Origin: Gammaproteobacteria bacterium
Lineage (GTDB): Bacteria > Pseudomonadota > Gammaproteobacteria > JACKNK01
Assembly (NCBI GenBank): GCA_024234895.1
Contig: JACKNJ010000009.1
Span: 53,164 to 117,163 of the forward strand
DNA length: 64,000 nucleotides
Reading direction: 5' to 3'
Below, piece after piece: positions 50,902 through 61,043 of this stretch (position 1 is the stretch's first letter; each line of letters begins with the position of its first letter). The notes under the pieces were generated by a model. It made no database searches. It was not told the origin of the DNA and saw nothing but the letters and a program-made list of their open reading frames with translations. Both the position numbers and the translations under genes were made by a program.

Positions 50902-52014
50902 ATGCATTGCATCCAGATCAATCTTCACCGCTCATTCGGGGGCGGGGAAATCTACACGAGCTTCCTGACCGAGGCGCTCATTGCGCTGGGTCACCAGGTG
51001 ACCGTCTTCCACCGCCAAGGCAACCCCGCCTGGGAACGGCTGCCGATGTACGGCGCGACGCTGCACGCGGTCCACGATGTCGATGAGCTGAATCGGGCGC
51101 TCAGCCGCCTCGAGGGCTTCGTGCTCACCCACAGCCAACCGCCCGCCAACCTGGTCGTCCCCGCAGGAATGCCCCTGGTGTCGATCGCGCACATGCCGGT
51201 CCACGACCGGGATCACCGGGGCTATCTGCTGGCGCAGCGGGTGTTCGGTGTGTCGGGTTATGTCGTCGCCACGCTGAAGGCGAAAGGCATCGATCGCGCC
51301 CATGACGAACCCTGGTACGGGGTCGCGGAAATGAACCGCGGCGCGGGCGATACGCCGATCGTCCGCAACAGCCGCTTTACCTGGGACCAGCAGAAGGTCC
51401 GCGATCGTCTGCTCGGGCTGCTCGAACCCGGTTACCGCCGCTGGTTGACACCCGCGCCCTACGCAACCGTGACCGGGCTCAGGCTCGGTATCGTCTCGCG
51501 CATCGCGCCAACCAAGCATTTCGAAAAGCTGTTCCGGATCATCGCGCCGATATTGGCCGACCACCCGGAGGTTCGACTCGACATCTTCGGCGCGGGCGGC
51601 TATCGCTCGGTCCGGGATCTCGAAACCAGTCTTCGCCCGCTCCGCGACCGGGTCCGCTGGTGGGGCCACCAAGCCAATGTCGTGCCTGCGTACACCGCGA
51701 TCGATTATCTGATCCTCGGCTATCCGGAACAGGAAGCCCTCGGCCTGAACACCATCGAAGCCATGATGGCGAACCGCGCTCCGCTGGCCATCGATCTGCC
51801 CCCGTTCAACGAGCTGATCGAGCACGGCAAATCCGGGTTCCTCTATGCCGATCCTCGCCGCGACGGCGGGGCCGGCTTCGCCGAACTCGTAAGCACGTTG
51901 CTGGACCGCCCCCACCCCCTCAGACCGCTCGATGAACACCCGGAGACGCTTGCGCCGTTCACCCGCGACGCATTCCGGCAACGGGTCGCGCGTGGCTTGG
52001 CCGACCTCGGTTAA
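50902..52014 (+). CDS. GT4-type glycosyltransferase
   Basis: The 370-residue protein has a GT-B layout: the N-terminal acceptor domain opens with INLHRSFGGGEIYTSFLTEAL, and the C-terminal donor domain has LGIVSRIAPTKHFEKLF, the GAGGYRS strand and the EALGLNTIEAMM nucleotide-sugar-binding motif. Retaining glycosyltransferases of this group build lipopolysaccharide or capsule at the cytoplasmic face. It pairs with the upstream methyltransferase. Confidence 0.85.
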   Translation: MHCIQINLHRSFGGGEIYTSFLTEALIALGHQVTVFHRQGNPAWERLPMYGATLHAVHDVDELNRALSRLEGFVLTHSQPPANLVVPAGMPLVSIAHMPVHDRDHRGYLLAQRVFGVSGYVVATLKAKGIDRAHDEPWYGVAEMNRGAGDTPIVRNSRFTWDQQKVRDRLLGLLEPGYRRWLTPAPYATVTGLRLGIVSRIAPTKHFEKLFRIIAPILADHPEVRLDIFGAGGYRSVRDLETSLRPLRDRVRWWGHQANVVPAYTAIDYLILGYPEQEALGLNTIEAMMANRAPLAIDLPPFNELIEHGKSGFLYADPRRDGGAGFAELVSTLLDRPHPLRPLDEHPETLAPFTRDAFRQRVARGLADLG

Positions 52015-52071
52015 GCCATCGCCCCCGGTTGAGAATTCGGACGCCCCCGGCCCACGACGGCCACCTGCCGA

Positions 52072-53808
52072 TCAGTTCGCGTCGAACTGCCGCCGGTACA
52101 GGGCGGCGTAGGCTTCACCCCGATCCAGCAAGGCCTGGTGATTGCCGATCTCGACGATGCGTCCGGCATCGAGCACGACGATCCGGTCCGCGTTTTCAAT
52201 GGTCGACAGACGGTGCGCGACGATGATCGTGGTCCGGCCCTGCTTGACCGTCTCCAGGGCCGCCTGCACCTGGTGTTCGGATTGCGTATCGAGCGCGGAC
52301 GTCGCCTCGTCGAGAATCAGGACGGGCGCATCCTTGAGAATCGCCCGCGCGATCGCGAGCCGCTGACGCTGTCCGCCAGACAGGCGCGCGCCTTTCTCCC
52401 CGATGACGGTCTGCATGCCATCCGGCAGCCGCTCGATGAATTCCATCGCGTGCGCGGCGGACGCCGCCGCTGCGATGTCTTCGGCGGAAGCGTCACGCAG
52501 CGCCCCATAGGCGATGTTGGCGGCGACCGTGTCGTTGAACAACAGGACCTCCTGCCCCACCCAGGAAATTTGTGCGCGCAGTTCCGCGATCGGGATATCC
52601 CGCAGATCCCGCCCGTCGAGCAGGATCCGCCCCCGGTCATAGGCGTAGAACATCGGTAGCAAGCTGACCAAGGTGCTCTTGCCGCTGCCCGAGGCCCCGA
52701 CCAGGGCGATGGTCTCCCCGGCCTCGATGCGCAGATCGATATGGTTGAGGGCATCGCAATCGGCGGTCGGATATCGAAACGACAGATGATCGAATTCCAG
52801 TTCCCCCCGAGCGCGGGCCACCGGCGCCGTCAGGGCGGCGTGGGGTTCGTACGGCAGATCGATCAGATGGAACACACTCTCGGCGGCGGCCAGGCCCCGC
52901 TGCAACGGCTCATTGACGTTGGTGAGCCGTTTTATCGGCGAGAACAACAGGGCCATCGCCGCAATGAAGGACACGAAGCCGCCGACCGTCAGCGTGCCGG
53001 TGGTGGCTTCGACGGAGGCGACATAAGCCACGATGGCGAGCGCAATGGCCGTGAACACCTGGACCACCGGCACCGATGCGTTGGCCGCGACGGATTTTTT
53101 CATCTGCATCCGCCGCACCCAGTTAGCGACATGATCGAAGCGCTTTTGCTCGTATTCGATGCCGCCGAAAACGCGCACGATCTTCACGCCTTCGATCGCC
53201 TCCTGGACTACCGACGTCATTTCTCCAACATTCGCCTGCATGCCATGGCTGAGGCTGCGCAGGCGCCGGCCGACCCGGGTGACGATCAGCGCGATCGCCG
53301 GCACGATCATCAACGTGACCAGGGCCAGCTTCCAGTTCAGATAAAAGATGTATCCGAGCAGACCCAGCACCGTCAGCGAATCCTTGATGATCACCACCAG
53401 GGCCTGAGTCGCCGCGTTGGTGACGTTATTGGCGTCGTACAACAGCTTCGACATCAACGCCCCGGATTTGTACTCATCGAAATAGCGGATGGGCAGCGTC
53501 ATCAAGCGGTCGAACATCTGCCTGCGCAGGTCGTACACCACGCGCGTCGCCACCCAACCCATGCCGACCTCGGACAGGAAGCCGGCGGAACCGCGGACGA
53601 TGAACAGCCCAATCAACGCGAACGGCACCAACTTGATGGATTCCGGATCCTTCTCGACGAACGTCACGTCAAGCAGCGGCTTGAACAGGGCGGCGATGGT
53701 CGGCTCGACCGCCGCCAGCACCACCATTGCCGCCACCGCCACCCCGAAGCCCTTCCAATAGGGACGCACGTAGGTCAGCAGCCTGAGATAGAGCGCTTTG
53801 CTATTCAT
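52072..53808 (-). CDS. msbA: Lipid A export ABC transporter MsbA
   Basis: MsbA flips lipid A-core to the periplasmic side of the inner membrane. The 578-residue half-transporter matches the family length. Six transmembrane helices occupy about 1-310 and the ATPase domain follows. It has Walker A LVGASGSGKSTL, signature LSGGQRQRLAIARAI, Walker B LILDEATSALD and the His switch in IVAHRLSTIENAD. The gene is in the LPS cluster without its common partner lpxK. It is followed by a GT9 gene transcribed in the same direction but upstream (54902). Confidence 0.93.
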   Translation of the reverse strand: MNSKALYLRLLTYVRPYWKGFGVAVAAMVVLAAVEPTIAALFKPLLDVTFVEKDPESIKLVPFALIGLFIVRGSAGFLSEVGMGWVATRVVYDLRRQMFDRLMTLPIRYFDEYKSGALMSKLLYDANNVTNAATQALVVIIKDSLTVLGLLGYIFYLNWKLALVTLMIVPAIALIVTRVGRRLRSLSHGMQANVGEMTSVVQEAIEGVKIVRVFGGIEYEQKRFDHVANWVRRMQMKKSVAANASVPVVQVFTAIALAIVAYVASVEATTGTLTVGGFVSFIAAMALLFSPIKRLTNVNEPLQRGLAAAESVFHLIDLPYEPHAALTAPVARARGELEFDHLSFRYPTADCDALNHIDLRIEAGETIALVGASGSGKSTLVSLLPMFYAYDRGRILLDGRDLRDIPIAELRAQISWVGQEVLLFNDTVAANIAYGALRDASAEDIAAAASAAHAMEFIERLPDGMQTVIGEKGARLSGGQRQRLAIARAILKDAPVLILDEATSALDTQSEHQVQAALETVKQGRTTIIVAHRLSTIENADRIVVLDAGRIVEIGNHQALLDRGEAYAALYRRQFDAN

Positions 53809-53840
53809 TCAAACCCGCCGGCATCAATAAGCGGACAAGT

Positions 53841-54902
53841 CTACTCCGCCGGCCCGACTTTGAACTCCAGGCCGGCCTCAGGGGTGATGCCCTGACTCGC
53901 CGCGAGCGCCTCCATCGCCTCGAACACCGTCTCCGGGGGAACGTTTCCGGCCGCCCCGCCGCCGTCACAGACGCGACTCGGCACACCCCACGGGCCCCAT
54001 TGAACGGCATCGGTACAACCGAACAACGCGACCGTCGGCTTACCCAATGCGACCGCCATGTGCATCGCGCCGCCGTCGCCGGCGATCATCAAGCGGACAG
54101 CGGACAGTCCCCGCGCAAGATCATCGAGATTCGCGGTCGGGAACATTTCGAGATGGCCTGGAGCCACCGCCGCGAGACGCCCGGCCAGTTCGTCGTCGCC
54201 GGGATGGCGCGCGTTGTCGGCCCGACCGGGCGCCCAGAACAGGCGCATCGTCCAGCCCCGCGCGGCCAGGCGTCCGATCAACTCCCGCCAATATTCTTCC
54301 GGCCATCGGTTGCACGGCACCCGGCTGCTCACATGCAGACCGATGCGCGGTCGGGCCTGGTCGGGCACCGTCCCCTGCCCTTCGGGCACGACCATGTGCA
54401 TCGGCCCAGGCTGCCCGTCGATGCCGAGCGGTCGGAGCAAGGAGAAGACCCGCTGGACGTGATGGCCGGCGGGGATGCTGCGGACGTCGACCGCGATGTC
54501 GATGCCCCGCGATCCGCCCGGGCCCGCCGCATCGACAACAGCGAGTGCGTGCTGCGGAGCGATCAGCCGGATCAGTTTTTCGGTGCGTGCGTGCGGGAGC
54601 GGGTTGGCGTGAATCACCAGATCGTAGCCCCGCCGACGCAGCGCCATGAACACGCGCCATTCCCGCCACCAGGCGATCACTTTCGAGACATCCGCATGCT
54701 TGGCTTTGGTGTAGGAATAGACCCGGTCGACGTCCGGATTGCCTGCAAGCACGGGCGCGTTGTAGCTGTTGCAAAGCACTTCGATCGAGGCCCCGGGCGC
54801 CGCCTGGCGCAACGCCGACAGCAGCGGCGTGGTGCACAGCAGATCGCCGATATTGTCGCGGCGGATGACCAGGATCCGGCGCAAGGAGGAAAGCGTCGTC
54901 AT
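53841..54902 (-). CDS. GT9 heptosyltransferase-like protein
   Basis: The 353-residue protein starts RRILVIRRDNIGDLLCTTPLLSALR, the GT9 N-terminal signature. It ends with the nucleotide-binding region LMIAGDGGAMHMAVALGKPTVALFG and the GPWGVPSRVC motif. GT9 enzymes add ADP-heptose to the LPS inner core. It lies upstream of msbA on the same strand (33-base gap) and divergent from the ligase gene. The specific heptose position is not determined. Confidence 0.88.
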   Translation of the reverse strand: MTTLSSLRRILVIRRDNIGDLLCTTPLLSALRQAAPGASIEVLCNSYNAPVLAGNPDVDRVYSYTKAKHADVSKVIAWWREWRVFMALRRRGYDLVIHANPLPHARTEKLIRLIAPQHALAVVDAAGPGGSRGIDIAVDVRSIPAGHHVQRVFSLLRPLGIDGQPGPMHMVVPEGQGTVPDQARPRIGLHVSSRVPCNRWPEEYWRELIGRLAARGWTMRLFWAPGRADNARHPGDDELAGRLAAVAPGHLEMFPTANLDDLARGLSAVRLMIAGDGGAMHMAVALGKPTVALFGCTDAVQWGPWGVPSRVCDGGGAAGNVPPETVFEAMEALAASQGITPEAGLEFKVGPAE

Positions 54903-54918
54903 TTATCGAAATGTATGA

Positions 54919-54949
54919 TTGGCCGGGAATTCACGACACCTACTATAAG
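54919..54949 (+). promoter_or_regulatory. Candidate promoter of the O-antigen ligase gene
   Basis: TTGGCC at 54919-54924 and TATAAG at 54944-54949, separated by 19 bases, precede the ATG at 54973 by 24 bases. The spacer is longer than ideal. Confidence 0.4.
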
Positions 54950-54972
54950 ACCTGAAAGCTTTCGTCCCCGAG

Positions 54973-56175
54973 ATGTATTCCAATTCCGTACGTCAGGCGC
55001 TACCCCTGGTTCCGCCGGCGATCCTGCTTTTCGCGCTGACGCTTACCGGCACCATCGCCCTCCGCCTTCTGATGCTCCTGATCGCGGTCGGCATCGCGGC
55101 ATACACCTGGCGAACCCAGGGCGGGCAGAAGCCGCCTTGCCTTGCCGCCTGGGCGATCTGGACACTGGTCGCAGCGTTTTCCCTCATCGGCGCGGCCGAT
55201 CTCGCTTATTCGCTCCGCGAGATGAAATCGGAGATCGGTTATTCGCTGCTGATTTTTCTGGTTTTCTTCGTCCTCACCCGCGACCGTGCCCGCCTGGAAT
55301 TGTGGGCCGGCACCCTGCTGGTCGCGTTCTGGGTGATCAGCATCGCGGGGACGCTGGCCAGCGAGAACGGCAAGTGGGTTTCCGGTCGATGGGGGGGCGT
55401 TGGCGATTACAGCACCATCCTGGTCGAACTCATGCCGCTGCTCGGGTTGCTCTACTTCACGACCCGTGAACGGTCGCGCGGTCGCGTAACCCGACTGGTC
55501 GATGTGCTCGCGCTGGCAACCGTCGCGCTGGCGCTGGGTACGGCGTATCTGAGCAACAACCGTATGGTCTGGATCACGTTCGCGGTGATGGCCATAGGGT
55601 TCTTCATTTTCATCACGCGCAAGCTCAGCACGACCCTGGTATTGGTTGGTGGCCTGACCATCACACTTGCGTTTGGCGCGGTCCTGGCAACCGCCGCCGC
55701 GAAGGGGCTTTTGTCGGCGTGGACCGTCGACGATGTCGGCGAATTGTTCGCCCAGGACGAACGGATCGTGCACTGGACCAACGTCGTCCCGAAAATTCTC
55801 GACAATCCGATCCAGGGATCAGGTTTCGGACGTGCCTCCATGTACAAGGCCTACCCGGAACTCCGGGTGTTCGGATCCCTATGGCACGCCCACAACCTGG
55901 CGCTCGATGTCGCGGTGCAGATGGGTATTCCCGGCGTGATCGCCCTGATCCTGCTGCTTGGCTGTCCGGCAAGACATCTCTGGCGGCTGCTGAGTAATCC
56001 AGACCCGCTGCTGCGCGCGGTTGGCATCACCGGGCTGCTGCTGATCGTCGCGGTGCTCACCAAAAATATGACGGACGATTTTTTCGCGCGTCATCACGCG
56101 ATGCTGTTCTGGGCGCAGATCGGCATGTTGCTGGGCTTGGCGAGCCATCGTCAGGCCCGTGCCGGCGCCACCTGA
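54973..56175 (+). CDS. O-antigen ligase / Wzy-like membrane protein (WaaL family)
   Basis: A 400-residue polytopic protein with about 11-12 hydrophobic helices and a periplasmic loop of about 70 residues (roughly 240-310) that contains the conserved HNLALD-like stretch RVFGSLWHAHNLALDVAVQM. This arrangement fits the Wzy_C family of O-antigen ligases, which attach polymerised O-antigen to lipid A-core in the periplasm. Ligase and polymerase cannot be separated by sequence alone. It is a single gene between two minus-strand blocks. Confidence 0.82.
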   Translation: MYSNSVRQALPLVPPAILLFALTLTGTIALRLLMLLIAVGIAAYTWRTQGGQKPPCLAAWAIWTLVAAFSLIGAADLAYSLREMKSEIGYSLLIFLVFFVLTRDRARLELWAGTLLVAFWVISIAGTLASENGKWVSGRWGGVGDYSTILVELMPLLGLLYFTTRERSRGRVTRLVDVLALATVALALGTAYLSNNRMVWITFAVMAIGFFIFITRKLSTTLVLVGGLTITLAFGAVLATAAAKGLLSAWTVDDVGELFAQDERIVHWTNVVPKILDNPIQGSGFGRASMYKAYPELRVFGSLWHAHNLALDVAVQMGIPGVIALILLLGCPARHLWRLLSNPDPLLRAVGITGLLLIVAVLTKNMTDDFFARHHAMLFWAQIGMLLGLASHRQARAGAT

Positions 56176-56212
56176 GCGCCATTCGCACCCGGCGCTTTTG
56201 CCGGGCAATCGG

Positions 56213-56968
56213 TCAGCAATCGATACCGAACCACTGGCGCTTGATCGCCCGACGTAGCCATTTCCACGATTCCTTGATCGAGCGGCTGCGACGGAAGTAG
56301 TCCTCGAAGGTGCGGGGATGCACGATCGACAATGGCGTCGGTGCCTTCCAGACATCGGGGTGCAGATCGTCAACGCGGCTCGCGGCCACCATCAGCAGCG
56401 CGTTCTGCCGATACCAGAAGGGGATCTGCTCGTCGTGCCACAACTCGCCGCGCAGACAATCCACGACGTGGTAACCGCGCGCCCGGAACAACGCCGCCCA
56501 ATAGTCCGGCCACTGTTCGTTGAAATGATTCTTGCCTTCCTGGCCCGGCACCGCCGCCGAGAACAGGATGAAGTCGGAGGCCGCGCAAAGCGTGTCGACG
56601 AAGGTACCGGCATTGTTCGGGTAAAGATGCTCCGCCGCCTCCAGCGACATCGCCAGGTCGTAGCGATGGTCGAGCACGACCGGTTGGTTCATGTCCTCCT
56701 CGCGGAACGCCTCGACCGGAATGGCGAGATGCTCGCGCGCGACCCAGGGGCCGTCGACACCGAGCACGTCGGGCACCGGATGCAGGCTGCGCAAGGTATG
56801 CAGCCACACGCCGGAACCGCAGCCGAAATCCACCGCCGAGCGCACCTCGGGAACGAATTTCAGCACCTGCCCCAGCACGGCGGCGGCGGCATACGAGGTG
56901 CTTTTGCCACGATGGGCATAGAACGAGGCGTCATAAACGGAACTGTCGATCGCGGACTTCTCGGACAT
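56213..56968 (-). CDS. Class I SAM methyltransferase (LPS cluster)
   Basis: The 251-residue protein has a SAM-binding motif AVDFGCGSGVWLHTLR (about 40-55) and a methyltransferase type 11-like DLAMSLEAAEHLYPNNA segment. It has no membrane helix. Its start shares a base with the stop of the upstream GT4 gene (TGATG), so it is the last gene of the leftward glycosyltransferase operon. It probably methylates a sugar or a lipid carrier-linked oligosaccharide; substrate unknown. Confidence 0.83.
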   Translation of the reverse strand: MSEKSAIDSSVYDASFYAHRGKSTSYAAAAVLGQVLKFVPEVRSAVDFGCGSGVWLHTLRSLHPVPDVLGVDGPWVAREHLAIPVEAFREEDMNQPVVLDHRYDLAMSLEAAEHLYPNNAGTFVDTLCAASDFILFSAAVPGQEGKNHFNEQWPDYWAALFRARGYHVVDCLRGELWHDEQIPFWYRQNALLMVAASRVDDLHPDVWKAPTPLSIVHPRTFEDYFRRSRSIKESWKWLRRAIKRQWFGIDC

Positions 56969-58119
56969 CAGCGGGTCTCGAACAAACGTTGGGCAAGTGC
57001 CAGATATCTTCCGGCGGCGAATTCATCGTCAAAACGCTCGATCAGTTCACCGCTGATCGGCGGATAGCCCTCGACGAGGGCGGCGCGGATATTGTCACCC
57101 AGCGCACGCCAGTCGCCGGTCGGGGACAGGAAGCGCGCATGCTCGCCGATCAGCACCTCGCGCGGGCCGGTCGGGCAATCGGTGCTCACCGCCGGGGTGC
57201 CCAGAATCAGTGCTTCCACCAGGACCACCGGCAGACCCTCGCTGTCCGACGAGAGCGCGAACAGATCGGCGTGCTTCAGCCAGGGGTAGGGGTTCTTCTG
57301 AAAGCCGGGAAAGATGACCCGCTCGCGCAGGCCGAGTTCGTCGACCAAGGCCTGCAGGCGGGCGAAGTTGGCGCGGTCGGCGTCGGTATAGACATCCCCG
57401 ATCAACACCAGGCTGTGCGGCACGCCGGACGCGTGGAACGCCCGTACCAGCACATCGTGGCGCTTGCGATTCTCGAACTTGGCGGCGTACACGATGTACG
57501 GCCCATCCGGCAGTGGTGCCGGTTTGCCGGCCTGGGCGCGCAACCAGGCGAATGGGTAAGGGTTGTAGATCGTGGTCAACGATGCCGGTTTCACCCCGAT
57601 CACATCGACGATGTCATGCTGCATCGCCTGCGACACCGTGACGATGTGGGCGCCGTCGTAGATCGCGCGGAATTTCCACGTCCACTGCAATCGGTGCAGC
57701 CAACGCTTCCACGCCGGCTTGCCCGCGACCTTGCCGCGGATGTACTCGCTCATCGAATTGCGATAGCGGATCAGCACACGATCCAGGCCGGCAATACGCG
57801 CCAGACGATCGGAATCCTCGGAATTGGAGATGTGGAAGTCGAACCGCCGACCATCCGCCTCGATCTCCCGGACCGTCTGCCGCAGGCGCCGGGCCAGAAG
57901 GCGCTTGCTGATCGCCTTGTTCGCATGCAGATCACCGGTCTCGGAGAGCACATGCAGCTGGTCGGCAGGGATTCCCTCAGCGCCATGGAAGACCTCGTTC
58001 TTGACCAGAATGATGTGCGCCTCATGACCCATGCGCGTGAACACGCCATGGAAGTTCATCACCATCCGCTCGGCACCGCCGCCGGTCAGCGACGTGATCA
58101 ACAGGCCGATACGCTTCAC
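56968..58119 (-). CDS. GT4-type glycosyltransferase
   Basis: The 383-residue protein begins KRIGLLITSLTGGGAERMVM, the GT4 opening with the GGGAER motif. Its C-terminal domain carries VYAAKFENRKRHDVLVRAF and the ALSSDSEGLPVVLVEALILG donor-binding motif. The start is the GTG at 58119, which overlaps the stop of the upstream GT9 gene by four bases. The open frame continues another 81 codons upstream but overlaps that gene. It is a retaining glycosyltransferase for the surface polysaccharide. Confidence 0.87.
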   Translation of the reverse strand: MKRIGLLITSLTGGGAERMVMNFHGVFTRMGHEAHIILVKNEVFHGAEGIPADQLHVLSETGDLHANKAISKRLLARRLRQTVREIEADGRRFDFHISNSEDSDRLARIAGLDRVLIRYRNSMSEYIRGKVAGKPAWKRWLHRLQWTWKFRAIYDGAHIVTVSQAMQHDIVDVIGVKPASLTTIYNPYPFAWLRAQAGKPAPLPDGPYIVYAAKFENRKRHDVLVRAFHASGVPHSLVLIGDVYTDADRANFARLQALVDELGLRERVIFPGFQKNPYPWLKHADLFALSSDSEGLPVVLVEALILGTPAVSTDCPTGPREVLIGEHARFLSPTGDWRALGDNIRAALVEGYPPISGELIERFDDEFAAGRYLALAQRLFETR

Positions 58120-59225
58120 GGCTTTTCCTCCAACAGTTCGGTGAGGGCGGCGAACACGTCCGCCGGGGTAATCCCGGGCATGCACACATGGCGCGGACAG
58201 GCCGGCGGAAAGCGTTCGCAGGTGCGGACCCAGGGCAGCACGCGCTTGAACAGGTTCGGCTGGTCGCGGCAGGGCACGTCGACACTCAGCGCAGCAAACG
58301 GCATCCGCGACCAGAACCCGCCGGCGCCGAACAGGAGCGCCGACCCCGGGCCGAACAGGCAAACCGTCGGCGTACCCGCCACGCGCGCCAGGTGCCCCAC
58401 GCCGTTATCCGGACAGATCACCGCGCGCGCACCGGCCAGCAGGTCCCGCAACTGGATCAGCGTCAGCGTGCCCGGATAGGCGCGCAGCCGCAGATCGGCG
58501 AGGGCCTCCAGCGCCGCGTTCTCCCCCGGCCCACAGGTCAGCACCGGCTGTTCGCCGGCGGCCTGCAACGCGCTGATGAGCGCACGCCAGCTCGCCTCCG
58601 GCCACAGCTTCAAGGGCGAGCGGGCGCCGACGTGCAACACCACGTAATCACCCTCCGGACGCGGGTAGCCGGAGGCCGGCGGAGAAGGCCAATCGACGCT
58701 GCGGTACGGTGTCGGCGGGGGCCCGTCGATCAAGGTCGCGACCATGTCCGTCCAGGCCGCCGGGGCGTTCGAATAGGGTCTGAGCTCGTCGAAGCACCAG
58801 CTCTTGTACGGCGGGCGGTCACCGTCGAAGCCGACGATCCAGCGCGCGCCAGCCGCCAGCGCAAGCCAGCCGTAACGGTTGTCGCCCGGCACCAGCGCGA
58901 GGTCCGGCGGCGGACGGCGCAGCACGGTCATCAAGCTGTCCACGCGGCGCGGATCGAAGGGGACCGCTTCGACACCCCATGGTCGGCCCGCGAACAGCGG
59001 CGCGAGCGCCGCGGGCAGGATCACGGCGATGCGCGCGTCCGGATAGCGGGCTCGCAGCTTGGCCAGCAGGCTGGCCACCATGATGGTGTCGCCAAGCAGC
59101 AGCTGATGGATCACCCAGATCTCGGTCGGCAGTCGCGGCGGTCGCCGCCGCGTCAACCTTGACCATGGCCAGCGCCAGGCCAGCGCGGCCGCGAGGCGCA
59201 AACGGGCCGGGGCGCGCGAACTCAC
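58116..59225 (-). CDS. GT9 heptosyltransferase-like protein
   Basis: The 369-residue protein has a 30-residue basic/hydrophobic N-terminal extension before the GT9 start TEIWVIHQLLLGDTIMVASLL. The C-terminal donor region is ARAVICPDNGVGHLARVAG and PTVCLFGPGSALLFG. It is translationally coupled to its neighbours on both sides: a GTG start inside the amidotransferase stop, and a stop inside the next GTG. The heptose acceptor is unknown. Confidence 0.85.
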   Translation of the reverse strand: MSSRAPARLRLAAALAWRWPWSRLTRRRPPRLPTEIWVIHQLLLGDTIMVASLLAKLRARYPDARIAVILPAALAPLFAGRPWGVEAVPFDPRRVDSLMTVLRRPPPDLALVPGDNRYGWLALAAGARWIVGFDGDRPPYKSWCFDELRPYSNAPAAWTDMVATLIDGPPPTPYRSVDWPSPPASGYPRPEGDYVVLHVGARSPLKLWPEASWRALISALQAAGEQPVLTCGPGENAALEALADLRLRAYPGTLTLIQLRDLLAGARAVICPDNGVGHLARVAGTPTVCLFGPGSALLFGAGGFWSRMPFAALSVDVPCRDQPNLFKRVLPWVRTCERFPPACPRHVCMPGITPADVFAALTELLEEKP

Positions 59226-61039
59226 GCTTGGGCCCCCAGGGCGCGCAGCTGGCCAAGCGTGGTGTCCAGGATCAGCAGTTGCAGGACGCGCTCGGCGAGA
59301 CGGTGCTCACCATTCAGGTAATCCGCACAGAGTCCGTCCACCGCGCCGGCATCGAACCCTCCGCCGGTATGTTCACGCAGACGTGCGCCCAGACCCGGGT
59401 AGCGACCGCGCCAGCTCGTGCCCAGCCATTGTCCGAGCGGCGGGTTGAAGCCGCGCTTCTTCTCGTCGAACGGCTGCGTCACCGGGTCCGCCGCCGAGCG
59501 CAGCACCGCCTTCGGGGGCTCGCTGAAACGGGACTCGTCCGGCAGGCCCATGACGCGCTGGACGAAGCGGTGATCGAGCAACGGACAACGCCCCTCCAGA
59601 CCGTGCGCCATCGACATCAGGTCGCTTTTGCGCAGCACGTATTCCGGCAGGTAGTTGTCCATGTCCACCGCCAGCAGCCGGCGCAACGGATCGGACTGTT
59701 CCGCCGCCGCCGCCATGCCACGCCAGTACACCGGTTGCAGTTGGGCCCCCGGCTGCAAGGCGCGCCGTTCGGCGGGCGCCAGACCCGAGAAGCGCAGCGC
59801 ATAGGCGGTGAGCCAATCCATGCGCGACTCCGCCAGCAGACGGCCACCGCGAAACGGATCGCCCGGCAGCCGCAGCGCCTGCCGCCAGACGCTGCGCAGA
59901 TGCTTGCGGTAGCGCTTGTAACCCGCGAACAGCTCGTCGCCCCCTTCACCGGCCAGCACCACGGTGACCTCGCGCACCGCCTCACGGCACAGATACCAGG
60001 TCGGGAAACTGGACGGGTCGGCGAACGGGTCGTCGAGATCCCCGACGATGGTTTCGAAATCGTCCTCGTCGATGTCGGTCGGGACATCGACAATCACATG
60101 ACGCAGACCCAGCTGGCGGGCACTGTCGGCGGCGATCGGGCTTTCGTCCAGCGACGACCCGGCGAAGCGCGCCGTGAACGCGGTCAACCCGGTGTGACCG
60201 GCAAGCTGGAGCTGGCGCGCGATGACCGTCGAATCGACCCCGCCCGACAGGAACACGCCGACCGGACGATCGGACGCCATGCGCAGCTCGACCGCCGCCT
60301 GCAATTCGCCCTGCCAGTCGCCGGGGTCGGCCGTCGGCTGCCACCAGGCCTGTTTTTCCAGCCGCCCGTCGTCCAGGCGATAGCGCAGGTAATGGCCGTT
60401 CTCGAGCCGGCGCAGCGCCGCCATCACGTTGAGGGGGGCGGGGATCGTGCGGTGCACCAGATAGGCATCGATGGCGGCCGCGGAGAATCCGCGTTGACCC
60501 TCCGGCAGCCATGGCAGCATGGCGCGCGTCAGGGACGCGAACGCAAAGCCATCCGGCCCCGGGTAATAGACCACCGGCTTCAGACCAAGCCGATCGCGGA
60601 CCACCAGCACTTCGCGGCGGCGCAGGTCGAGCAAACCGATCGCGAACATGCCGCGCAGGCGCGGCAACAAGCCTTCGAGACCCCAATGCTGATAGCCGTT
60701 GAGAATGAATTCCGTGTCACTGTGGGTACGGAAGGGATAGCCGGCGGCTTCCAGCTCGGCGCGCCACGGTTCCCAGCCGTAGACCTCACCGTTGTAGACC
60801 AGCCAGACCTGGCCATCGGCACTGCCCATCGGCTGATCTGCGGCGTGACTCAGGTCGCGGATCGACAGCCGGGTATGCAGCAGCGCGTGCCTCGGGGCTT
60901 CCCGCGTCGCGGCGAAATTTTCGTCCCACCCCCGCCAATCGCGCGCATCGGGCCCGCGTTTGCCGAGGGCATCGAGCATCGCCGGAATCACCGTGGGTGC
61001 CCGCACCCCGGAGTCGAAGAAACCGGCGATCCCGCACAT
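59222..61039 (-). CDS. Asparagine-synthase-type amidotransferase in the polysaccharide operon
   Basis: The 605-residue protein starts MCGIAGFF, with Cys2 as glutaminase nucleophile. It has the glutaminase domain (LVYNGEVYGW, LVVRDRLGLKP) and a C-terminal ATP-pyrophosphatase domain with the loop FLSGGVDSTVIARQLQL. In glycan clusters such enzymes usually amidate a sugar carboxylate or an amino-acid decoration rather than make free asparagine. The ATG at 61039 starts the MCGIAG motif; about 98 open codons upstream lie in the next gene. It is embedded in the glycosyltransferase operon with a GTGA overlap at its 3' end. Confidence 0.9.
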   Translation of the reverse strand: MCGIAGFFDSGVRAPTVIPAMLDALGKRGPDARDWRGWDENFAATREAPRHALLHTRLSIRDLSHAADQPMGSADGQVWLVYNGEVYGWEPWRAELEAAGYPFRTHSDTEFILNGYQHWGLEGLLPRLRGMFAIGLLDLRRREVLVVRDRLGLKPVVYYPGPDGFAFASLTRAMLPWLPEGQRGFSAAAIDAYLVHRTIPAPLNVMAALRRLENGHYLRYRLDDGRLEKQAWWQPTADPGDWQGELQAAVELRMASDRPVGVFLSGGVDSTVIARQLQLAGHTGLTAFTARFAGSSLDESPIAADSARQLGLRHVIVDVPTDIDEDDFETIVGDLDDPFADPSSFPTWYLCREAVREVTVVLAGEGGDELFAGYKRYRKHLRSVWRQALRLPGDPFRGGRLLAESRMDWLTAYALRFSGLAPAERRALQPGAQLQPVYWRGMAAAAEQSDPLRRLLAVDMDNYLPEYVLRKSDLMSMAHGLEGRCPLLDHRFVQRVMGLPDESRFSEPPKAVLRSAADPVTQPFDEKKRGFNPPLGQWLGTSWRGRYPGLGARLREHTGGGFDAGAVDGLCADYLNGEHRLAERVLQLLILDTTLGQLRALGAQA

Positions 61040-61043
61040 GACG